DNA from: Oscillospiraceae bacterium
GTDB taxonomy: Bacteria; Bacillota; Clostridia; Oscillospirales; Ruminococcaceae
DNA length: 5,241 nt
Reading direction: 5' to 3'
Assembly: GCA_017528675.1 (NCBI GenBank)
Contig: JAFXOO010000152.1
Span: 1 to 5,241, forward strand
Positions within the stretch are counted from its first letter, which is position 1, and the number at the start of each line of letters is the position of its first letter. Below the pieces are notes generated by a model. It had not been told where the DNA came from. It saw nothing but the letters and a program-made list of their open reading frames with translations, and did not search any database. The position numbers and the translations under genes are program-made. This document shows, in pieces, positions 1 to 5,241 of the stretch.

Positions 1-546
1 ACAGTAAGTATTTCAAATGCCGCTTTTTTGGGGTGTAAAAGCCTGAAGGATTTCACCTTTCCCGAAACTGTGACGTCTATTGGGTATGACATATTTTTGG
101 TCGATTCAGAAACGAGTCCTGCTTTGAAAAGCGTCACGATCATGAATCCTGACTGTGAGATCCATCTCTTTTCACTGGAATACGGTGATTTCGCTGCACT
201 TGACTGGTCAGGCACCATCTACGGCTATGAAGGCTCCACTGCGCAGACCTATGCCGAAGAAAACGGCTATCGCTTTGCCTTGATCGGAAGCGAGCCTGCT
301 GTTGAAATGGGCGACATCAACGAAGACAATACCGTCAACGCCTCCGATGCCGCTAAAATCCTCATCGCCGCAGCCGCAGCAGGCGCAGGCGGTGACTACG
401 GCCTGACGGATGCGCAGATGGCTGCTGCCGACCTCAACGCAGACGGCACAGTCAACGCTTCCGATGCCGCTCTCGTCCTGATCTACGCCGCCTATGTCGG
501 CGCAGGCGGAACGGACAGCCTGAGCGATTTCCTGAAAAGCAGATAA
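1..546 (+). CDS. BspA-like leucine-rich-repeat protein with C-terminal type I dockerin (3' end only)
   Basis: The reading frame is open from base 1 to the TAA at 544-546, so 181 residues of the C-terminus are visible and the start lies outside the window. Visible residues 1-50 carry the BspA/LRR_5 signature: AF-GC-SL followed by a P-x-x-V-x-x-IG segment. Residues 72-95 (TIYGYEGSTAQTYAEENGY) are the usual closing unit of this repeat family. Residues 104-170 are a type I dockerin with two calcium loops: D105, N107, D109, D116 and D144, N146, D148, D155. Each loop is followed by an Ala-rich helix. Dockerins bind cohesins on scaffoldins, so the protein should be secreted and attached to a cellulosome-like or cell-surface complex, with the LRR part probably mediating binding. 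No catalytic domain is visible, but one could lie upstream. An intrinsic terminator follows directly, so this is the last gene of its unit. The family call is firm; the binding partner is unknown. Confidence 0.92.
   Translation, partial: TVSISNAAFLGCKSLKDFTFPETVTSIGYDIFLVDSETSPALKSVTIMNPDCEIHLFSLEYGDFAALDWSGTIYGYEGSTAQTYAEENGYRFALIGSEPAVEMGDINEDNTVNASDAAKILIAAAAAGAGGDYGLTDAQMAAADLNADGTVNASDAALVLIYAAYVGAGGTDSLSDFLKSR
310..510 (+). other. type I dockerin domain (two EF-hand-like repeats)
   Basis: Two duplicated calcium-binding segments lie 39 codons apart. Their shared core (334-354 and 451-471) is identical in DNA at 20 of 21 bases, a trace of the internal duplication of the domain. Both loops have the pattern D-x-N-x-D-x-x-V-N-A-S-D. 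In type I dockerins, loop positions 10 and 11 are main cohesin-contact residues; here both repeats have Ala-Ser, which suggests a symmetric, two-way binding face. Confidence 0.9.
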
Positions 547-552
547 TACCAG

Positions 553-581
553 AAGCCGCATCCCTCCGGGGGTGCGGTTTT
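553..581 (+). terminator. intrinsic terminator of the LRR-dockerin gene
   Basis: A 9-bp stem (556-564 with 569-577, one T-G wobble) closes a TCCG loop at 565-568, which is of the stable UNCG tetraloop class on a C-G pair. It is followed by TTTT at 578-581, with A and G bases on the 5' side (553-555) that can pair with part of the T run. It begins about 10 bases after the stop codon. The T run is short, so termination may be incomplete. Confidence 0.75.
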
Positions 582-621
582 GTACATAACGGAGAAAAGC
601 TGTAAATCTCATGGAAAAAAC

Positions 622-649
622 TTGCTTTTTTAATCATTTTGCGTATAAT
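622..649 (+). promoter_or_regulatory. sigma-A-type promoter for the Gpi18-like glycosyltransferase
   Basis: A -35 box TTGCTT (622-627) is separated by 16 bases from a perfect -10 box TATAAT (644-649). Transcription should start near 656-658. That leaves a leader of about 47 bases before the ATG at 704, and it places the in-frame ATG at 659 at the very 5' end of the transcript, which argues against that start. Confidence 0.75.
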
Positions 650-687
650 AAATAATGTATGTCCATTTCGTATAACAGTAAAATGAC

Positions 688-695
688 AGAGGAGG
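688..695 (+). promoter_or_regulatory. ribosome binding site that fixes the start at 704
   Basis: AGAGGAGG lies 8 bases before the ATG at 704. The alternative ATG at 659 has no purine-rich site in front of it, only the promoter -10 region. This decides the start. Confidence 0.88.
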
Positions 696-703
696 CTTTT
701 TTC

Positions 704-1990
704 ATGGCTGCATTTTCCCAGCGGGTTCGTGAAAGCGCCGGCGGTTTTATGAAAATCGTCCGCAGCTTTGACCGCAAGGACTGGCTTGAAGTCCTGTTCC
801 TGACAGCGGTTACCGTGTGCGGCGTGCTTGCACGCATTGAATTATTCCCGCATGAGTCCAATGATATGAGACAATTCCTGATTCCGTGGTATGAGTACCT
901 GAAGGAGAACGGCGGATTTCGTGCCGTAGGTGATGAGATCGGTGATTATCCGCCGATGTACTACTACTTTCTGGCGCTGCTGGGCTACACCAATATTCCG
1001 GTTGTGACCGGTATCAAGATCTTTTCCTGCTGCTTTGATCTGATCAGTGCCTTCTTTGTCAAGCGCATCCTGGATATCAATTACCGCAAGACCATCCGTC
1101 CGATCATTGGCTTTGCTGCGACGTTCCTGCTGCCGGAAGCAATTCTCAATTCCGCATCATGGGGGCAGTGCGACGGCATCTTTACCTGCTTCGTGATCAT
1201 CACGCTGTACTATTTCCTGAAGGGGAAGGACATTACGTCGATGATCTTCTACGGCATCGCCATTTCCTTCAAATTACAGGCAATCTTCCTGCTGCCGTTC
1301 ATTATCATGATGGCTATGCGCAAGAAGCTCCGGATCCGTTCCCTGCTGCTCATTCCGGCGGTCTATATCCTGTCCATTACGCCCGCTGCCATCGTAGGCG
1401 GCGATTTCCTCCGGCTGCTGACACTTTACAAGAACCAGGCCGGTGAATACTCCGCACTGAACATGTCCCTCCCGAACATCTGGACGGTGCTTGACGGCGT
1501 TGATCCGGAGAAAATCGGCTCCGCAGGCGTTTACTTTGCGGCCGGCGGAATTATGATTATGATGTACGTCTGTCTGTACAGCGATCCGCATCCCGAAAAG
1601 CTCACTGTCCGGGGCGCAGTTGTCATGGCGGCGCTCTCCTGCTTTGCAGCACCGCTGCTGCTCCCGCACATGCACGAGCGGTACTTCTACTGCCCGGATA
1701 TGATGATTCTGATTGCTTCCCTGTGCTTTACCAAGCGCTTCTGGATGCTTCTGGCATCGCAGTTCAGCTCCGTCGGTGCCATGAGCTGCTATCTGTTCAG
1801 CAAGGGCGCAATGGATATGCGCATCCTGCTGATGATCGAGTTCCTGGTCTTTGTCACACTGTTTTTCTGCATGCGGGAGGATTTCAGAAATCCGCAGGGT
1901 CAGGAAGTCGTGATGCAGTTCGAGGCAAAGAAGCACGCCAATACCGCACCGGAGGAACCCGCCGCAGAGACACCGGAGACAGCCGGATAA
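704..1990 (+). CDS. polytopic membrane glycosyltransferase, Gpi18-like mannosyltransferase group (GT-C)
   Basis: The product has 428 residues from the ATG at 704, chosen for its AGAGGAGG site; an in-frame ATG 15 codons upstream is rejected. About ten hydrophobic segments run from residue 28 to 390, with a short polar C-terminal tail rich in Ala, Glu, Pro and Thr (about 405-428). Motifs match the bacterial Gpi18-like group (COG5542): an acidic residue in the first outer loop (D54, in a SNDMRQF-x-x-PWYEYL context), YPP at 82-84, SWGQCD at 152-157, SFKLQ at 188-192, SLPNIW at 255-260 and HMHERYFY at 322-329. GT-C enzymes of this kind use polyprenyl-phosphate sugars on the outer face of the membrane; D54 is the likely catalytic base. 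The sugar and the acceptor cannot be told from sequence, so mannose is only a family label. It has its own promoter and looks monocistronic, ending in a hairpin shared with the convergent gene. The fold and family are fairly sure; the precise role is open. Confidence 0.88.
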   Translation: MAAFSQRVRESAGGFMKIVRSFDRKDWLEVLFLTAVTVCGVLARIELFPHESNDMRQFLIPWYEYLKENGGFRAVGDEIGDYPPMYYYFLALLGYTNIPVVTGIKIFSCCFDLISAFFVKRILDINYRKTIRPIIGFAATFLLPEAILNSASWGQCDGIFTCFVIITLYYFLKGKDITSMIFYGIAISFKLQAIFLLPFIIMMAMRKKLRIRSLLLIPAVYILSITPAAIVGGDFLRLLTLYKNQAGEYSALNMSLPNIWTVLDGVDPEKIGSAGVYFAAGGIMIMMYVCLYSDPHPEKLTVRGAVVMAALSCFAAPLLLPHMHERYFYCPDMMILIASLCFTKRFWMLLASQFSSVGAMSCYLFSKGAMDMRILLMIEFLVFVTLFFCMREDFRNPQGQEVVMQFEAKKHANTAPEEPAAETPETAG

Positions 1991-2042
1991 ACAGGCCCCC
2001 ACGGACATGCGGCAAGCACTGCACCATCCGTTTTGCATCGTA

Positions 2043-2078
2043 AATGCCCTGAAGCGGTCTGCACCGCTCCAGGGCATT
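2043..2078. terminator. hairpin between convergent glycosyltransferase genes, probably a two-way terminator
   Basis: A 16-position stem (2043-2058 with 2063-2078) has one A-C mismatch at 2052/2069 and a CTGC loop. It lies 52 bases after the + strand stop and 24 bases before the end of the minus-strand gene's 3' side, so both transcripts run into it. The tails are weak: GTGTTTG on the + side and ATTTACG on the - side. It may therefore work mainly as a 3'-end stabiliser or a factor-assisted terminator. Confidence 0.6.
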
Positions 2079-2102
2079 GTGTTTGCTACAGCCTGATGCT
2101 TC

Positions 2103-3806
2103 CTATTGAAACAGCTTGTGAAACTGCGGATACGCCGGCAGAAGATCTTCCCGGATGAACAGATAATTGACCTTGTCATAATAGGAAGCCTTGTAAATCC
2201 GGTAATCCCAGACCTCCTTCACTGCCACATACTTCACGCCCTGCAACAGCTCATCGCCGTAAACCTCATCAATCGGCGCATACCCGATGATGAAATCCGG
2301 CAGCCCCCGTTCCTTCATCAGCTCCATTTCATGCGAGGCATCCGGCTTCCAGCGATAATGCATGTACAGATCATCCGGGCACTCCATGTTGTAATTCAGG
2401 AAATAATTCCTTCCGGCATAGGCCGTGAGCACGGTGTTCAGGCCGTCAATATCCGTCAACTGATACCGCACCTTCGGATGTCGGGCGGGCATGTAGTGCG
2501 TCATCCACGGCATTCTCAGATCCCGGAACGGCCTTCCCTCCTCGTCTTCATAAATCGTCACCCAGGAAGTGATGATCTTCGTTTCGTCCAGATGGTTTTC
2601 CCGGACAATCCGATCAAATTCAATACTCGTGTACGGGAGCCGGAGCTCCAGCACACCCGCCGCCAGCGAGAAAATCACCGGAATACAGCCGACTGCGGCG
2701 GCCAGAAAGCCGAGGCTCTTTTTCAGAGGCGGCGACAATTTCCCGCATTTGCGCAGAAGCGGCGGAATTTCCGGCTGCTTCTCCAGCAGAATCCACGCTG
2801 TGAACACATGCAGCAGTGCCAGAATTCCCAGATGATGCACCGAATAATAATAGAACACCATAAAAAAGCTGATGAACAGATACGGCAGCATTCCGAACAG
2901 CAGCATACGGTTATGGTGCAGAATCAGCCCCACTGCCGCCAGGAGCACCAGGCCAAGAAACGCCTCTATTATGATGCCCTGCGATGTCACAATGTTTTTA
3001 TCCAGCCCGATCTGCTGCCCGAACCAGATATCAAACGGCAGTGCCAGCCAGCTCAGCCAGTACTCCGGCATTGTAAACCGCTGCAATAAGGGTGCCCCCG
3101 TCAGCATTCCGTCATAATAGCAGTCCTCCGCCGGGCGGATCAGTGCAAGCAGACCGATTGCCAGCAGCAGAATCAGCAACAGGCTGAAAAAACGGGCACT
3201 GTGGAAAAACGCCGAAAATGTGCCGTTCTGTATCAGCTCCCGGATGATTTCAACTGTCCAGAACAGGCAGAAGATACCGGCAATCAGCATGCCGAACGCC
3301 GAGCTCAGGCACAGCAGACACAAAGACAGAATGTACTTCCATGGGTGCGCATTCCTCTGGTGATAATTGGACGCCGCCAGCAGCATCGCCAGCATGAGCA
3401 TTGAATACGGCCGGCAGAGTACGCCGTACTGGTAAAACAGATAATAGCTGAACGGCAGTGCACACCGGATGATTTTGGGAAACGGCGAGCGGAACAGCAG
3501 AACTGCCATTGCTGCCGTGCAGAATGCGATATTCACCAGAGGAAGTGCAATCCGGAACGACACCCCTGCCCTGGCGAATACCGCCAGAAGCAGATGCCAG
3601 AGCGGCGGATGTCCCTCGTAGTGCTCCACCGAAAACAGAATTTCCGGAACAGAGGCGCTCCGGGCAATCTGCCAGGCTTGCAGCTCGTCAAACGAGAATT
3701 CGTGAAACCCCGTCAGCACTGCCAGCAGCACGGGATAAATGAGCAGAATCACCTTCTCTGCCCTGCCCGGCTTTCCTGACAGCAGCGTTTGCTTCCATTG
3801 CTTCAC
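2103..3806 (-). CDS. GT-C-type membrane glycosyltransferase-like protein with large C-terminal soluble domain
   Basis: The product has 567 residues. The start is GTG at 3804-3806, supported by AAGGGG (3815-3820) 8 bases upstream; the stop is TAG at 2103-2105. After a short basic N-terminus, about ten to twelve hydrophobic segments fill residues 17-387. The remaining 180 residues are polar and probably lie outside the cell. The first outer loop has D40-E41 (SFDELQAWQIARS) and E64-GHPP (64-68). This D-E plus HPP layout is typical of GT39/ArnT-like GT-C transferases, where the acidic residue acts in catalysis. A CRPY motif (131-134) and HH (324-325) also fit that group. The substrate is unknown; a lipid-linked sugar donor and a surface glycan or protein acceptor are inferred. 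It does not resemble the convergent Gpi18-like gene beyond the shared fold. The gene lies downstream of the SseB gene on the same strand, but a terminator sits between them and no clear promoter of its own is seen. Confidence 0.8.
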   Translation of the reverse strand: MKQWKQTLLSGKPGRAEKVILLIYPVLLAVLTGFHEFSFDELQAWQIARSASVPEILFSVEHYEGHPPLWHLLLAVFARAGVSFRIALPLVNIAFCTAAMAVLLFRSPFPKIIRCALPFSYYLFYQYGVLCRPYSMLMLAMLLAASNYHQRNAHPWKYILSLCLLCLSSAFGMLIAGIFCLFWTVEIIRELIQNGTFSAFFHSARFFSLLLILLLAIGLLALIRPAEDCYYDGMLTGAPLLQRFTMPEYWLSWLALPFDIWFGQQIGLDKNIVTSQGIIIEAFLGLVLLAAVGLILHHNRMLLFGMLPYLFISFFMVFYYYSVHHLGILALLHVFTAWILLEKQPEIPPLLRKCGKLSPPLKKSLGFLAAAVGCIPVIFSLAAGVLELRLPYTSIEFDRIVRENHLDETKIITSWVTIYEDEEGRPFRDLRMPWMTHYMPARHPKVRYQLTDIDGLNTVLTAYAGRNYFLNYNMECPDDLYMHYRWKPDASHEMELMKERGLPDFIIGYAPIDEVYGDELLQGVKYVAVKEVWDYRIYKASYYDKVNYLFIREDLLPAYPQFHKLFQ

Positions 3807-3814
3807 CTTCGCTT

Positions 3815-3820
3815 CCCCTT
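3815..3820 (-). promoter_or_regulatory. ribosome binding site supporting a GTG start
   Basis: Read on the minus strand this is AAGGGG, 8 bases before the GTG at 3806. No ATG in the same frame lies nearby, so the GTG start is preferred. Confidence 0.65.
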
Positions 3821-3847
3821 TCAGTCCATACTTTGCCAGGAGTCAAC

Positions 3848-3880
3848 AAAATGCCCCTGCTCTGTAAGAGAAGGGGCATT
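3848..3880 (-). terminator. intrinsic terminator downstream of the SseB gene
   Basis: A perfect 9-bp stem (3850-3858 with 3872-3880) is followed inward by one G-A mismatch and 4 more pairs (3860-3863 with 3867-3870) around a 3-base loop. On the minus strand it is followed by TTTTGTTG, a usable T run. It stands about 110 bases after the SseB stop and 42 bases before the GTG of the next minus-strand gene. Confidence 0.78.
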
Positions 3881-3956
3881 GCGTCTGATACCAGTTCCCT
3901 GCTTCCGGCTGACAGCGCACTGAATCCGGCGCCGGCCGCCGTACAAATGCAGACTT

Positions 3957-3985
3957 TCTCAGCCCCCGAAAAGCGGGGCTTGAGA
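3957..3985 (-). other. hairpin directly after the SseB stop codon
   Basis: Ten base pairs (3957-3966 with 3975-3985) contain one bulged T at 3981 and close an 8-base loop. It begins 7 bases after the end of the SseB gene. No T run follows on either strand, so it is more likely a 3'-end stabilising structure or a factor-dependent pause than a full intrinsic terminator. The true intrinsic terminator seems to be the hairpin at 3848-3880. Confidence 0.5.
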
Positions 3986-3992
3986 CAGCAGA

Positions 3993-4799
3993 TTACTTCT
4001 CGTAGAACGGCACTGCATTCTTCAGTGCTGCCACGCCGAAGTTGTTGGACGCCGGTACAATCGCCAGCTCCACACCACGCAGATGCGGCTTTGCAACCTC
4101 AGCAACACGGTCAAAGAGTGCCTTCACACCGGCATCACCGAGCTTCTCAACACTGATGTCCAGCACGAGCAGGAAGTTCGGGTTCTCCTTGTCCTCACGC
4201 TTCATGACACGCAGATAAGCCTTTTCGATGTCTTCTTCATTCTTCATGAAATCCTCAAGCGCATTGACCAGCTCCTCCGGCTTCTCCTTGAGATCACCAA
4301 TCTGGATCTTGGTGCCGGGCGCAAGTGCCTCTGTGTTCTGAATCTTGAACATGCTTTCCGCAGGAACCATGATGTTCTGGGTATACGGATTGATGACGAT
4401 ACCGGTCATATTGGTGCCGCTTTCGCCCTTGTCCATCTCTCTCCTGAAAAAGCCGCAAAGATCCCCGTAGGTGATCGCAGCAAGCTGATGCTTCTCACGG
4501 TCCGGCCACTTTGCAATCTCGCTGTTATCCGTGAACAGCGGGAAATAGCGCTCGCCGGTTGCGCTGCTGAACAGCACGAACTTGATCTGCGGCTGATCCT
4601 TGAGCTGCACGGTACCATCGGGATTTGCCTGTGCAGCCTGAATGGTGTTGATATCTGCCGGAACCAGGAAGCGGCCTGCCTTCAGCGCATTGACAAATGC
4701 AGACTCTGTTCTGGGGTTGCGTTCCTCTTTCATGGCGTCCATAGCCTTTACCAGTACCGGATTGAGAATCGGCTCCTGGGATTTTTTAATCTCTGCCAA
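3993..4799 (-). CDS. sseB: SseB family protein
   Basis: The product has 268 residues from a TTG start at 4797-4799. The TTG is preferred because GAGGTGA (4805-4811) lies 5 bases before it, while the in-frame GTG at 4808 sits inside that ribosome site and has none of its own. The protein is soluble, with no signal peptide or membrane segment, so it should be cytosolic. Residues about 17-145 match the N-terminal SseB domain: a helical start, AGRFLVPADI (41-50), FVLFSS-x-x-G-x-RYFPLFT (74-90) and TGIVINPY (132-139). Residues about 163-268 match the SseB C-terminal domain, with a helical EDFMKNEEDIEKAYLRVM stretch, an FLLVLDIS strand (209-216) and a final PFYEK. The family is named for enhanced serine sensitivity in E. 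coli; its biochemical role is not established. It has its own strong promoter and two hairpins at the 3' end. No companion gene is visible. Confidence 0.88.
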   Translation of the reverse strand: MAEIKKSQEPILNPVLVKAMDAMKEERNPRTESAFVNALKAGRFLVPADINTIQAAQANPDGTVQLKDQPQIKFVLFSSATGERYFPLFTDNSEIAKWPDREKHQLAAITYGDLCGFFRREMDKGESGTNMTGIVINPYTQNIMVPAESMFKIQNTEALAPGTKIQIGDLKEKPEELVNALEDFMKNEEDIEKAYLRVMKREDKENPNFLLVLDISVEKLGDAGVKALFDRVAEVAKPHLRGVELAIVPASNNFGVAALKNAVPFYEK

Positions 4800-4804
4800 A
4801 ATAG

Positions 4805-4811
4805 TCACCTC
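4805..4811 (-). promoter_or_regulatory. ribosome binding site that selects a TTG start for sseB
   Basis: On the minus strand the sequence is GAGGTGA, a 7-base match to the anti-Shine-Dalgarno end of 16S rRNA, 5 bases before TTG at 4799. The GTG usually called by ORF finders (4806-4808) is part of this site. Confidence 0.75.
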
Positions 4812-4816
4812 ATATT

Positions 4817-4857
4817 AAAAAATTACAGCGGCGGATTCACCCCCGCCGGTCATCTGT
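4817..4857 (-). promoter_or_regulatory. structured 5' leader of sseB, attenuator-like hairpin
   Basis: In the transcript an outer ACAG/CTGT stem (4854-4857 with 4825-4828) encloses a CGGCGG/CCGCCG stem (4843-4848 with 4829-4834). There is a 5-base bulge on one side and an 8-base loop. AA and then six T (4817-4822) follow. The structure sits at the very 5' end of the predicted mRNA and ends just before the ribosome site. It could stabilise the mRNA or terminate transcription early; no known riboswitch class is recognised. Confidence 0.5.
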
Positions 4858-4864
4858 TATTCAC

Positions 4865-4893
4865 ATTATATCATAAATGTTGTAAAAAGTCAA
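4865..4893 (-). promoter_or_regulatory. strong sigma-A-type promoter for sseB
   Basis: Read on the minus strand, the -35 box is TTGACT (4888-4893), the spacer is exactly 17 bases, and the -10 box is a perfect TATAAT (4865-4870) preceded by TGA, an extended -10 element. Transcription should start near 4858-4861, giving a leader of about 60 bases. It is the best promoter in the window. Confidence 0.88.
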
Positions 4894-4995
4894 CAGGCAT
4901 TTTCGCTTTGGCACAAAACTGTCCGGCGTCACGGCTCCGGGGACTCCGGAAAGGCTCCCAGAACCGCAGGAAGCAAGCACACCCTGCCCACCGGA

Positions 4996-5102
4996 AACAG
5001 CATTGCCCCCAGTGCCGAAAGACAATGGGGGCAAGCGGTTCACTTGTTTCTCAACGCATGTTCTGCGCCATCGCCGGAACGAAACCCGGCGTGCGACCTG
5101 CC
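4996..5102. repeat. structured 107-bp direct repeat, copy 1
   Basis: This copy matches 5126-5232 at 101 of 107 bases with no gaps. It can form three hairpins. The first has arms TTGCCCCC (5003-5010) and GGGGGCAA (5027-5034), with a poorly paired inner part ending in a GAAA loop. The second has CGCA/TGCG arms (5055-5058 with 5064-5067). The third has CGCCGG/CCGGCG arms (5072-5077 with 5086-5091) and an AACGAAAC loop. No open reading frame or T run explains it. The element family is not recognised, and the strand of action is unknown. Confidence 0.88.
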
Positions 5103-5125
5103 GTAAGTCCCGCATACGCTTTGAC

Positions 5126-5232
5126 AATAGCATTGCCCCCTTTGCCGAATGGCAATGGGGGCAAGCGGTTCACTTGTTTCTCAACGCATGTTCTGCGCCA
5201 TCGCCGGAACGAAATCCGGCGTGCGACCTGCC
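5126..5232. repeat. structured 107-bp direct repeat, copy 2
   Basis: This is the second copy, offset by exactly 130 bases, with a 23-base spacer after copy 1. Differences from copy 1 are at 5128, 5141, 5142, 5150, 5152 and 5215. Here the first hairpin also has a complete inner stem: TTGCC (5142-5146) pairs with GGCAA (5151-5155) around GAAT. The second and third hairpins are kept, and the only change in the third is in its loop (5215). The copy ends nine bases before the window edge, so further copies may follow. Confidence 0.88.
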
Positions 5233-5241
5233 AGCGGGGGC

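Larger units (their letters stand above)
4894..5241. other. 348-bp non-coding stretch upstream of the sseB promoter
   Basis: No credible coding sequence is seen on either strand. The first 100 bases (4894-4995) are GC-rich, with short CTCCGG direct repeats at 4935-4940 and 4944-4949, and show no clear signal. The rest is the two-copy structured repeat. The only frame of note, a minus-strand one over 4861-5133, has no ribosome site, runs through the sseB promoter and reads as low-complexity Arg, Gly and Ser. Confidence 0.7.

Noticed and set aside
208..637. Minus-strand frames opposite the dockerin coding region
   Set aside because: They are antisense to a clearly coding, motif-bearing frame and read as Cys, Gly and Arg-rich sequence without a domain.
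659..703. In-frame ATG at 659 as the start of the Gpi18-like gene
   Set aside because: It overlaps the predicted transcription start, lacks a ribosome site, and the ATG at 704 has an excellent one.
1274..2179. 301-codon minus-strand frame opposite the Gpi18-like gene
   Set aside because: It is a His, Cys and Gln-rich shadow of a gene with strong family motifs, and it runs across the convergent hairpin into the next gene's 3' end.
2106..3089. 327-codon plus-strand frame opposite the 567-residue gene
   Set aside because: It is an Arg, His and Gln-rich antisense shadow with no recognisable domain; the minus strand has clear membrane segments and GT-C motifs.
3926..3935. 10-base perfect palindrome CCGGCGCCGG as an operator
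   Set aside because: It is a short all-GC palindrome in a GC-rich gap with no promoter beside it, so chance is the simplest reading.
3833..4156. Plus-strand frame over the sseB 3' end and its terminators
   Set aside because: It would read through two hairpins and antisense to sseB, and its product is Arg, Ser, Pro and His-rich without a family.
4861..5133. 90-codon minus-strand frame upstream of sseB
   Set aside because: It covers the sseB promoter and one repeat copy, has no ribosome site, and its sequence is low-complexity.
5121..5149. Promoter starting from the perfect TTGACA at 5121-5126
   Set aside because: The place for a -10 box, about 17 bases on, reads GCCGAA, and the equivalent position before copy 1 has no -35 box.
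4996..5232. CRISPR array
   Set aside because: There are only two units of 107 bp with a 23-bp spacer, internal hairpins and no cas gene; the sizes do not fit.
4996..5232. Integron attC sites
   Set aside because: No paired RYYYAAC and GTTRRRY core sites occur at the ends of the repeats and no cassette gene lies between them.

Overview
The window looks like a chromosomal segment of a Gram-positive gut or rumen Clostridia, most likely Ruminococcus or a close Oscillospiraceae relative. This is inferred from three things: a BspA-type leucine-rich-repeat protein ending in a type I dockerin, strong sigma-A-type promoters and AGGAGG-like ribosome sites, and balanced, slightly GC-rich codon use. No database search was possible.

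Layout: (1) 1-546, +: the 3' end of a secreted LRR-dockerin protein, cut by the window edge and closed by an intrinsic terminator. (2) 622-1990, +: a promoter and a 428-residue polytopic membrane glycosyltransferase of the Gpi18-like mannosyltransferase group (GT-C fold). (3) 1991-2102: a convergent intergenic gap with a long hairpin. (4) 2103-3806, -: a second, unrelated GT-C-type membrane protein of 567 residues with a large C-terminal non-membrane domain. (5) 3807-3992: two hairpins; the one nearer the glycosyltransferase is a good minus-strand terminator. (6) 3993-4893, -: an SseB-family cytosolic protein with a near-consensus promoter, a structured 5' leader and probably a TTG start. (7) 4894-5241: no credible gene, but two 107-bp direct copies of a hairpin-rich element exactly 130 bp apart, the second ending nine bases before the window edge.

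How the genes work together: the first three genes all concern the cell surface or outside. The dockerin protein should dock on a cohesin-bearing scaffold, and the two GT-C enzymes probably add sugars from lipid-linked donors to surface glycans or proteins on the outer face of the membrane. They are not one operon: each transcription unit has its own signals, and the two glycosyltransferases converge. SseB appears to be an independent housekeeping-type unit.

The genes are of recognisable families. The best candidate for something undescribed is the structured tandem repeat at 4996-5232, where most differences between copies fall in loops or in an inner stem while the main stems are kept.
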